NCBI RefSeq assembly: GCF_039543545.1
Contig: NZ_BAABJY010000001.1
Coordinates: 682,001 to 746,000 of the forward strand
Reading direction: 5' to 3'
From: Luteimonas vadosa
GTDB lineage: Bacteria; Pseudomonadota; Gammaproteobacteria; Xanthomonadales; Xanthomonadaceae
DNA: 64,000 nucleotides
This document shows positions 26,201 through 32,299 of this stretch, piece by piece. Positions within the stretch are counted from its first letter, which is position 1. The number at the start of each line of letters is the position of its first letter. Position numbers and translations under genes: made by a program. Under the pieces are notes generated by a model that saw only the letters and a program-made list of their open reading frames with translations, was not told the DNA's origin and made no database searches.

Positions 26201-28551
26201 AACAGGACTCGGAACTGGGCGTGCTGACGACGACGACCACGTACGAGGCGGGCCACGTCGTGACCGTCACCAACCCGCGTGGACAGGCCACCCGCACCAC
26301 GCACCGTGCCTTCGACCAGCCGACCTACGACGAGCCGCTACGCATCAGCGAGCTGGGTGGGGATCGCCACACGGAGATACGACGGGACATCTTCGGCAAG
26401 CCGCTCCATCTTCGCCGGCACGATGGTGACTACAGCAAGGATGTTTGGCGTCATTACGTGTACGACGTACACCAGCGACTCTGCAAGAGCATCGAGCCGG
26501 AAACGGGCGCCACGGTCATGGCTTACGACCAGGCGGGAAACCTGGCATGGTCCGCCAGCGGTCACCAGGAACTATCGAGCACCGCTTCCTGCAATTCCAG
26601 CGAGGGATATACGTGGGGACGACGCGTGGATCGAACATACGATGCACGCAATCGCCTCAAGACCCTCCGTTTCCCGGACGGCAACGGCGACCAGTCCTGG
26701 TCCTACACGCCCGACGGGCTGCCCGAGAAGATCGTCACCAGCAACGATGCCGGTGCCGCCCCCGTGCACAACGAATATAGTTATGACCTTCGTCGCCACC
26801 TCATCGGCGAACGACTCGTTCAACCCGGGTGGTACGCCTGGGGGCTGGACTACACCTACGACAGGAATGCGAACCTGGCCGGGCAGAGCTACCCGACCGG
26901 CCTGTACATCGACTACGCGCCCAATGCCCTGGGCCAGGCCACGCGCGCTGGCAGCTATGCAACCGGGGTGAGCTATCACCCCAACGGCGCCATCAAGCAG
27001 TTCACCTATGGGAATGGCATCGTCCACACCATGCAGCAGAACCTGCGGCAGCTTCCCGCGCGCAGCAGCGATAGCCATGGGGTTCTCGACCAACAGTACG
27101 TCTACGATCCCAACGCCAACGTGCAATACATCTATGACTGGCGTAGTCCCGGGGACCACCGATACCTCTATTACGATGGCCTGGATCGACTGATCGCGGC
27201 CGGTTCCCAAATGTTCCAGGGCGACCATTGGCACCGGTTCTCATACGATGCCCTGGACAACCTCACGTCGTGGAAACTGGGCGGCATCAAGGACTACGCC
27301 TTCTACGACTACGATGCCCGCAATCGACTGACCAACATCCGCAATTCCGCCGGTGCAACGGTGGTCGGAATTGGTTACGACGTGCAAGGAAACCTCGCCA
27401 ACAAGAATGGTCAGGCGCACGTCTTCGACTTCGGCAACCGCCTGCGCGCAGTGCCGGGCAAGGAAGCGTATCGCTACGACGCCCTGGGCCGACGGGTGCA
27501 GGTCACCCGTAACGATGGCAAGACCGCCGTCTGGCAATACAGCCAGGCTGGACAACCCCTGTTCTGGAGCGACTGGAACGGGCCCAACTACCAGGACCAC
27601 CAGACCCACGAGCAGGTCTACCTGGCCGGCAGCCTCGTCGCCATCATCGACCGCGCCTGGCCCAGCAACGCCATCCTGGCCACGAAGTACCAGCACACAG
27701 ATGCCCTCGGTAGCCCGGTTGCAGTGACCAATGAGGCCGGCCGGGTGCTGGAACGCACCGTCTGGGAACCCTACGGAGCGGCGGTCGGCAAACCGACTTA
27801 CAGTGGCGTCGGGTACACCGGGCATGTGATGGATGGTGGGACGGGACTGACCTATATGCAGCAGCGCTATTACGACCCCCAAATCGGAAGATTCTTGAGC
27901 GTGGATCCGGTCGCTGCGAATGGAAACTCTGGAATCAACTTCAACAGATACAAGTATGCGGCGAACAATCCCTATCGATTTCTAGATCCTGATGGACGTC
28001 AGGAACGACTCCGCCGCGACCGGTCGTCCATGAGCTCTCACACGAGCAACTTGTTTATTAAGACAATCGGACCCATCGACGGTGGGCCGGCATATGGTCC
28101 AAAGAAACCGAATGGAATCGAAATTCGCCCCGTCGAAGGGGCAATAAACAAGCGCAAACCACCTACTGCCGATGGTGGATTCGATCCTGAAGGCTCTAAG
28201 AAGCTTCGAAGCGGTGGCGCGCGCGTTCATCACGGGGTAGATGTCGCCGCAGAGCCTGGCACTCCAGTTCAAGCCGCAGGAGCAGGGAGAGTAAGAAATT
28301 TGAATGAGCCTAGGGGATACGGCATCTATGTAGTAATCAATCATGGTGATGGGCTTTCGACCCGTTATGCGCACCTTTCAAGAACAACACGTGAAAATGG
28401 AGAGCTTGTCAGCGTAGGCGATGTGATCGGTTACACGGGGATTTCTGGAAATCTCCCGCCTGGCGCGACTCCTCATCTACATTTTGAGGTGCGATTGAAT
28501 GGAACTCCTCTGGACCCTACCAATTATGTTTACTATGACTATGAAGAATAA
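23218..28551 (+). CDS. exported Rhs/YD-repeat protein with C-terminal M23 (LytM) peptidase
   Basis: This encodes about 1777 residues from the ATG at 23218 (GGAAGGGG just upstream). A hydrophobic signal-like segment (IIPSVLLALLWLPTAAPAQA) lies unusually far in, at about residues 98-120; a TTG start at 23488 would place it at the N terminus. Then follow an Rhs-type N-terminal region, a proline/cysteine-rich linker near residue 640, many YD repeats, and the conserved core end (GTGLTYMQQRYYDPQIGRFLS, then NPYRFLDPDGR near residue 1590). The variable tip is an M23 metallopeptidase with all zinc-site elements: HHGVD (His about 1671), YAHLS and HLHFEV. M23 enzymes cut peptidoglycan cross-bridges. 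I infer a polymorphic toxin. No VgrG, PAAR or type VI genes are nearby. Confidence 0.85.
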   Translation: MEQGRSGARAKPWARKWRVTPKSTSAQVGTAADRGKSIGSGSVAVPAVSGRNRLHAFLNCVVAPSCGKSKRKRSFGRLPCTGDELAGTPALPGFNKPRLEIIPSVLLALLWLPTAAPAQAPLMPYQEYGKRLQKSEMVAPLSDDMFGESISLYNGSTEFSVVDIDLPGNSSLPVRLARRFKVQSQKGRDGLGGLGDWDIEVPYLTAYNWHDNRKNLANRCSQRWRPYVPTGFQEEEIWQGVQMHLPGQGDQPLLWIGSDAEYPKPSTGGPHYWGTRAHHRFSCIPTTNGYAGQGFLASDTKGNRYYFDIGWDVQSETLYKRVFVTFSQLTPHARYKSYLVLRRVEDRFGNWVRYDWSNRRLDRIEANDGRSIALSYQGSQVVATTDTGLAWTYSFDQNGLSRVVRPDHSQWQYESTGALQPNYTDTDVNTSGPNCLEPFEAPDAFTLRATHPSGAVGTFEFNHIRHRRSGLPGDLCQWVYRDLTTGQDHYATALPEFFDVYSIVSKGISGAGLPGSSWQYDYEIVGNGRTGYGEGPVSKTVTVHQPDGTRVDHSFGIQYGINDGRLLATYHRDRQARIVRSESSRYMTRAQAATMPFPEFNGGISLVGDDPAVELNLPVVATVIRQDGYIADPTVPDPTPPPPPPPPPCPPEECEPPPCPPECQSPPPCEINPATGQCDDPMVIKDPDRVAEGAQGTNASPSTTESGAVVPATEFTREITAFDAWARPLTIVKSSSMGSVKTESLTYHDNLASWVVGQVSTEATDGIESARTEYTQDSALPRHSWSFGKLLQSLTYHPDGTLSTVADGNNNVVALSGWKRGIPQLIRHPGTADQPAGTVQTAEVDGNGWILSVTNEVGAKHCYGYDAMGRISQVLYPSETQAGACDESAWNGQQATFLQLTDSHWLPPGVLPGFWRQTVTKGNYLKAVYLDAMWRPVMELEYDASDVSGSMRSSRTTYDAAGRVGMRTYPIAGAEQATSGTRTLYDALGRVVRLEQDSELGVLTTTTTYEAGHVVTVTNPRGQATRTTHRAFDQPTYDEPLRISELGGDRHTEIRRDIFGKPLHLRRHDGDYSKDVWRHYVYDVHQRLCKSIEPETGATVMAYDQAGNLAWSASGHQELSSTASCNSSEGYTWGRRVDRTYDARNRLKTLRFPDGNGDQSWSYTPDGLPEKIVTSNDAGAAPVHNEYSYDLRRHLIGERLVQPGWYAWGLDYTYDRNANLAGQSYPTGLYIDYAPNALGQATRAGSYATGVSYHPNGAIKQFTYGNGIVHTMQQNLRQLPARSSDSHGVLDQQYVYDPNANVQYIYDWRSPGDHRYLYYDGLDRLIAAGSQMFQGDHWHRFSYDALDNLTSWKLGGIKDYAFYDYDARNRLTNIRNSAGATVVGIGYDVQGNLANKNGQAHVFDFGNRLRAVPGKEAYRYDALGRRVQVTRNDGKTAVWQYSQAGQPLFWSDWNGPNYQDHQTHEQVYLAGSLVAIIDRAWPSNAILATKYQHTDALGSPVAVTNEAGRVLERTVWEPYGAAVGKPTYSGVGYTGHVMDGGTGLTYMQQRYYDPQIGRFLSVDPVAANGNSGINFNRYKYAANNPYRFLDPDGRQERLRRDRSSMSSHTSNLFIKTIGPIDGGPAYGPKKPNGIEIRPVEGAINKRKPPTADGGFDPEGSKKLRSGGARVHHGVDVAAEPGTPVQAAGAGRVRNLNEPRGYGIYVVINHGDGLSTRYAHLSRTTRENGELVSVGDVIGYTGISGNLPPGATPHLHFEVRLNGTPLDPTNYVYYDYEE

Positions 28552-29014
28552 TAGAAAAGGCTTTGAAGTTAAATCACATTTCCTCGCTGTAATTCTCCTA
28601 GCTACCGCCTTCAGTCAGGCGTGCGAAAGAGAGAGCCCGAGTAAAGGAGGTGGGCTTTCATTAGGAGGTCTGTATCCAGGTGAGAGCATTCAAAGTGTCG
28701 GTCGAAAGTATGGTCAACCACTTAGAACATTCAAGTCGATTGGCTTCATTACGGTAACTCACGAGTTTGGTGATGTGATAGTTGGGTTTGACGAAACTGG
28801 CGCCGTTGCTCGAGTTTTTGCAAAAACGAAGAGGGCATGTGATAAAAATGGTGTTTGCGTTGGCTCGCAATGGAGCGTGCTTGCGTCAAGAGGTTCTGGT
28901 AGCTATGTAAAAACGTCGTCCACTGGAATTGCCGACATCGGAGACTCATGCTGGGTCGAATTTACCCGTGATGGATCGCTTGTTAGGAGTATCGAACTAC
29001 TTTGTCAGCCTTGA
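28535..29014 (+). CDS. candidate immunity lipoprotein of the Rhs-M23 protein
   Basis: The protein has about 160 residues from the ATG at 28535; other starts are 28541 and 28499, the last with GAGG upstream. It starts inside the 3' end of the rhs gene. It has a basic N terminus and a hydrophobic stretch (SHFLAVILLATAFSQAC) ending in a cysteine; the lipobox is imperfect, but export is likely. The mature part begins with a low-complexity GGGLSLGG and then GLYPGESIQSVGRKYGQPLRTF, which resembles the start of SmpA/BamE-like folds. A periplasmic location is what an inhibitor of a peptidoglycan-cutting toxin would need. The DNA is clearly AT-richer than its surroundings, suggesting transfer. No homologue is recognised. 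Confidence 0.6.
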   Translation: MTMKNNRKGFEVKSHFLAVILLATAFSQACERESPSKGGGLSLGGLYPGESIQSVGRKYGQPLRTFKSIGFITVTHEFGDVIVGFDETGAVARVFAKTKRACDKNGVCVGSQWSVLASRGSGSYVKTSSTGIADIGDSCWVEFTRDGSLVRSIELLCQP

Positions 29015-29370
29015 TCTCTATTAGTTCTGTTTGGCGTTTCTATGAGGAAGATAGGAAGGTGCAAATGCCTCAAAGCGGCGAGTGAAATGAAATGAGATGG
29101 TTAGAGTTGACGGCGCTCGATTCAGAAGAATGAGTTCGCATTGGCAGAGAACGGGGCCTCGAAAGGGGTCAGGTTCAGTTGGCCGCGTCGGCGTTCATCC
29201 CAGTTACGAGCGGCTAGGCCGGGCAATGAACCTGACAGCTTCAACTCAGCGTGGCGGCCAGCCCGAGGGACGCCACCACCGGTCCCAGCGTCACGGCAAG
29301 GCTTGTGCGACGCGGATGCCCAGCAGGGCGCCGGTTCGCAGAAAAACGGTGCTAGGGACAATTAATCTGG

Positions 29371-29447
29371 GCGACAATTGGCACAGGTTCAGCTACGACG
29401 CGCTGGACAATGTGAAGTCGTGGACCTTGGGCGGGGTGAAGGATTCC
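29371..29447 (+). pseudogene. fragment of an rhs core
   Basis: This piece translates to GDNWHRFSYDALDNVKSWTL followed by GGVKDS, and matches the intact core's GDHWHRFSYDALDNLTSWKL and GGIKDY (around 27220-27298), with about a quarter of residues changed. It has no start and is interrupted by the 30-bp repeat. It derives from a second rhs copy or a displaced tip. Confidence 0.7.
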
Positions 29448-29597
29448 GGGAAAAAGGTGTCAGGGACAATTAACCTGCGCCCGTGACGCACAAGGCCCGC
29501 ACCGCGGGTCTTATTGTTTCTGAAAGTGCCACTTTTTGCGCCCGCTTTTTACCCCGCCGGCAACCACGGGAAAAAGGTGTCAGGGACAATTAACCTG
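29448..29597 (+). repeat. two copies of a 30-bp direct repeat
   Basis: Bases 29448-29477 and 29568-29597 are identical: GGGAAAAAGGTGTCAGGGAC followed by AATTAACCTG. A diverged third copy lies at about 29340-29369. Each copy, or the diverged one, directly abuts an rhs fragment. Related strings occur near REP-type elements in other genomes; that link is from memory and unverified. Confidence 0.75.
29492..29520 (+). terminator. probable Rho-independent terminator
   Basis: A 9-bp stem (AAGGCCCGC at 29492-29500, GCGGGTCTT at 29504-29512, one G-T pair) with an ACC loop is followed by ATTGTTTC. It could end transcripts coming from the rhs/immunity side. Confidence 0.55.
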
Positions 29598-29639
29598 GGA
29601 TCGCAGATGTTTCAGGGCGACAATTGGCACCGGTTCTAG
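29598..29639 (+). pseudogene. second fragment of an rhs core
   Basis: The stretch reads GSQMFQGDNWHRF then TAG, matching GSQMFQGDHWHRF in the intact core (27207-27242). It overlaps the same core segment as the first fragment, so the two scraps are either from different events or from a tandemly rearranged copy. Confidence 0.68.
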
Positions 29640-29641
29640 GG

Positions 29642-30523
29642 CTAACGACCTGTTGCTAGCCAAACCAAAAGCCCGACCCCCAACACCACCCGATACACCG
29701 CAAACGCGGTGAACCGGTGCGTCTGGATGTAGCGCAGCAGCCACTTGACCGCGATGAAGGCGGTGATCGCGGAGACGACGAAGGCGATGGCGAGGATTGT
29801 CCAGTCCTCGTGCGCGGCCTGGCCGCTGGCGACGACGTCGATGAGTTCATAGCCGGTCGCGGCGAACATGGTGGGGATGCCGACGAGGAAGGCGAATTCG
29901 GTGGCGGCGACGCGGTTGGTGGTGCCGAACAGCAGGGCGACGAAGATCGTGGCCGCGGAGCGCGAGGTGCCGGGGAAGACGCCGGCTACCACCTGCGCGA
30001 CGCCGACCAGCACCGCGACCAGCCAGGTGATCTCGCTGCGCTCGCCGAGCGTGCGGGCGCGGCGCGCGGCGAGGTGCTCGGCGGCGACCATCCAGAAGCC
30101 GCCCAGAACCAGCGCCCAGGCGATCGGGGCGATGGCGTTGTCCAGTTCCCAGCCCAGGCGCTTGACCAGCAGGCCCAGGACGGCGGTCACGCCGAACGCG
30201 GCCGCCAGCTTGAAGCCGTAGTCGCGCGCCATGGCGGGATCATCGGTGTGGCCGCCGTCGGCACCCGGCATCTGCACGCGTCGGCCCAGGAAGCCGGCCG
30301 CCAGCGCCCACAGCCGCTGCCGGTAGATCAGGACCACGGCGAGGATGGCGCCGGCCTGGATGGCGATGTTGAACAGGTCGCTGCGGTGCCCCAGCCAGTG
30401 CTCGGCGATCAGCAAGTGGCCGGTGCTGGAGATCGGCAGGAATTCGGTGATGCCCTCGATGATGCCGAGCAGGACGGCGGCAAGGATTTCGTCGAGGGAG
30501 GCGACGCCGGCAAGGGGTGGCAT
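29642..30523 (-). CDS. uppP: undecaprenyl-diphosphatase UppP/BacA
   Basis: The 293-residue polytopic membrane protein removes a phosphate from undecaprenyl diphosphate so that the lipid carrier of cell-wall synthesis can be reused. The two signature regions are present: GIIEGITEFLPISSTGH near the N terminus and GVFPGTSRSAATIF in the second half. About seven to eight hydrophobic helices are visible. It is transcribed divergently from glnA. Its nearness to the peptidoglycan-directed Rhs protein is probably chance, because uppP is a core gene. Confidence 0.93.
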   Translation of the reverse strand: MPPLAGVASLDEILAAVLLGIIEGITEFLPISSTGHLLIAEHWLGHRSDLFNIAIQAGAILAVVLIYRQRLWALAAGFLGRRVQMPGADGGHTDDPAMARDYGFKLAAAFGVTAVLGLLVKRLGWELDNAIAPIAWALVLGGFWMVAAEHLAARRARTLGERSEITWLVAVLVGVAQVVAGVFPGTSRSAATIFVALLFGTTNRVAATEFAFLVGIPTMFAATGYELIDVVASGQAAHEDWTILAIAFVVSAITAFIAVKWLLRYIQTHRFTAFAVYRVVLGVGLLVWLATGR

Positions 30524-30564
30524 GCAGGTCCGGAGCGTGGGCGAAACCGGAAGGATAGGCCTTC

Positions 30565-30604
30565 GAAGGGGTCGGGTTCATTCCCCCGGGGCGGGGATTG
30601 AACA
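30565..30604. repeat. imperfect palindrome upstream of glnA
   Basis: GTTCATTCCCC and GGGGATTGAAC form an 11-base inverted repeat with one mismatch. It is preceded by AGGGGTCGGGTTCA, which resembles AGGGGTCAGGTTCA at about 29164-29177. It may be a REP-like element or a hairpin in the uppP leader. Confidence 0.45.
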
Positions 30605-30626
30605 CAAAGCCCTCGGAAGGCGGAAT

Positions 30627-30643
30627 GGCACCGCGGTGGTGCA
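30627..30643. promoter_or_regulatory. NtrC-type binding site 1 upstream of glnA
   Basis: GGCACC-GCGGT-GGTGCA matches the NtrC dyad TGCACY-N5-GGTGCA with one mismatch. Its centre is about 117 bases before the predicted start of transcription. Confidence 0.75.
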
Positions 30644-30657
30644 AACGATGACCCGGT

Positions 30658-30674
30658 AGCACCAGCGAGGTGCG
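30658..30674. promoter_or_regulatory. NtrC-type binding site 2 upstream of glnA
   Basis: AGCACC-AGCGA-GGTGCG matches the same dyad with two end mismatches. Its centre is 31 bases (about three helical turns) from site 1, so the two sites lie on the same face of the DNA, as in the E. coli glnA enhancer. Confidence 0.7.
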
Positions 30675-30725
30675 CCCCAGGCGACCGTGGCCCGGATTCG
30701 CCATAAAGATCAGTCGGTTACAAGT

Positions 30726-30741
30726 TGGCACGCGGCTTGCA
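30726..30741 (+). promoter_or_regulatory. sigma-54 promoter of glnA
   Basis: TGGCAC-GCGGC-TTGCA is an essentially perfect -24/-12 element (consensus TGGCAC-N5-TTGCW). Transcription should start near 30752, giving a leader of about 28 bases before the GTG. Confidence 0.9.
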
Positions 30742-30779
30742 ATACCAACGGATATCCCACCCAGCCCAGGAGCTCCACC

Positions 30780-32189
30780 GTGTCCATCGACCACGTCGAA
30801 AAACTCATCAAGGACCACAAGGTCGAATTCGTCGACCTGCGCTTCACCGACGTGAGGGGCGTGCAGCACCACGTCACCTACCCGGCGTCGATCGTCGACG
30901 ACAGCCTGTTCGAGGACGGCAAGATGTTCGACGGCAGCTCCATCAGCGGCTGGAAGGGCATCAACGAGTCGGACATGGTGCTGCTGCCCGACGCGGACAC
31001 CGCGATCATCGATCCGTTCACCGCCGATCCCACCCTGATCCTGGTCTGCGACGTGCTCGACCCGGCGACGATGCAGGCCTACTCGCGCGATCCGCGCGGC
31101 GTCGCCAAGCGTGCCGAGGCGTTCCTGAAATCCAGCGGCATCGCCGACCAGGCGTTCTTCGGCCCGGAGCCGGAGTTCTTCATCTTCGACTCGGTGCGCT
31201 ACAGCAACGAGATGGGGCACACCTTCTATCACATCGATTCGGAGGAGGCGCACTGGAACTCGGGCCGCGAATACGAGGGCGGCAACACCGGCTACCGGCC
31301 CGGCATCAAGGGCGGCTACTTCCCGGTCGCGCCACTGGATTCGCTGCACGACATCCGCGCCGAGATGTGCAAGACGCTCGAGGCCGCGGGCATCGAGGTC
31401 GAGGTGCACCACCACGAGGTGTCCAACGCCGGCCAGTGCGAGATCGGCACCAAGTTCAACTCGCTGGTCAAGAAGGCCGACGAGCTGCTGACGATGAAGT
31501 ACATCATCAAGAACGTGGCCTTCCGCAACGGGAAGACCGCGACGTTCATGCCCAAGCCGATCGTCGGCGACAACGGCAGCGGCATGCACGTGCACCAGTC
31601 GCTGGCCAAGGGGGGCACCAACCTGTTCACCGGTGACGGCTACGGCGGCCTGAGCCAGATGGCGCTGTGGTACATCGGCGGCATCTTCAAGCACGCGCGC
31701 GCGATCAACGCCTTCGCCAACTCGACCACCAACTCCTACAAGCGCCTGGTGCCCGGTTACGAGGCGCCGGTGATGCTGGCGTACTCGGCGCGCAACCGCT
31801 CGGCGTCGTGCCGGATCCCGTACGTGTCCAATCCCAAGGCGCGGCGCATCGAGGTGCGCTTCCCCGACCCGATGCAGTCCGGCTACCTGACCTTCGCCGC
31901 GCTGATGATGGCGGGCCTGGACGGCATCAAGAACCAGATCGACCCGGGCGGCCCCAGCGACAAGGACCTGTACGACCTGCCGCCGGAGGAAGAGAAGAAC
32001 ATCCCGCAGGTGTGCGCGTCGCTCGACCAGGCCCTGCAGGCGCTCGACGAGGACCGCGAGTTCCTCAAGGCCGGCGGCGTGTTCACCGACGACCTCATCG
32101 ACAGCTACATCGCGCTGAAGATGAAGGAAGTCACCGCCTTCCGCGCGGCGACGCATCCGCTCGAGTACCAGATGTACTACACGATCTGA
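30780..32189 (+). CDS. glnA: glutamine synthetase type I
   Basis: The gene encodes 469 residues, exactly the usual GlnA length, when started at the GTG at 30780, which has CAGGAG 9 bases upstream. GlnA joins ammonia to glutamate using ATP in the cytoplasm as a dodecamer. Visible motifs are FDGSSISGW, FGPEPEFFIFD, the ATP region MPKPIVGDNGSGMHVHQS, and NRSASCRIP. The adenylylation tyrosine lies in KDLYDLPPEE (codon 398), so GlnE-type control is expected. Transcription is probably nitrogen-regulated through the sigma-54 promoter and NtrC-type sites upstream. A longer ATG frame from 30687 would cover the promoter and is not used. Confidence 0.96.
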   Translation: MSIDHVEKLIKDHKVEFVDLRFTDVRGVQHHVTYPASIVDDSLFEDGKMFDGSSISGWKGINESDMVLLPDADTAIIDPFTADPTLILVCDVLDPATMQAYSRDPRGVAKRAEAFLKSSGIADQAFFGPEPEFFIFDSVRYSNEMGHTFYHIDSEEAHWNSGREYEGGNTGYRPGIKGGYFPVAPLDSLHDIRAEMCKTLEAAGIEVEVHHHEVSNAGQCEIGTKFNSLVKKADELLTMKYIIKNVAFRNGKTATFMPKPIVGDNGSGMHVHQSLAKGGTNLFTGDGYGGLSQMALWYIGGIFKHARAINAFANSTTNSYKRLVPGYEAPVMLAYSARNRSASCRIPYVSNPKARRIEVRFPDPMQSGYLTFAALMMAGLDGIKNQIDPGGPSDKDLYDLPPEEEKNIPQVCASLDQALQALDEDREFLKAGGVFTDDLIDSYIALKMKEVTAFRAATHPLEYQMYYTI

Positions 32190-32224
32190 GGTTCCAGGCG
32201 TCGACGAGTCATGACGCAGCACAC

Positions 32225-32262
32225 CGACAGCCCGGCACGCGCCGGGCTGTCGTCGTTTGTGG
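32225..32262. terminator. terminator between glnA and the GT41 gene
   Basis: A perfect 12-bp stem (CGACAGCCCGGC at 32225-32236, GCCGGGCTGTCG at 32241-32252) with loop ACGC is followed by TCGTTTGTGG. It lies between convergent genes and could act on both strands. Confidence 0.8.
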
Positions 32263-32299
32263 TCCGCCGTCGGCCGTCCGGTTTGACGGCAGTCAACGG

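Larger units (their letters stand above)
29015..29641. other. gene-poor scar with rhs fragments and short repeats
   Basis: No intact gene lies between the candidate immunity gene and uppP. The stretch holds two broken pieces of rhs core, three copies of an AAAAAGGTGTCAGGGACAAT-type repeat (one diverged), a 10-bp inverted repeat (GTCAGGTTCA at 29168-29177, TGAACCTGAC at 29227-29236) and a probable terminator. It looks like a recombination scar. The open frame 29097-29486 crosses several of these pieces and is not a real gene. Confidence 0.6.

Noticed and set aside
29097..29486. Open frame across the rhs scar
   Set aside because: It joins unrelated pieces, including the 30-bp repeat and an rhs fragment, so it is not a single evolved gene.
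29642..30523. uppP as a functional part of the Rhs-M23 system
   Set aside because: UppP is a core cell-wall gene and lies beyond the scar and in the opposite orientation; the closeness is likely chance.
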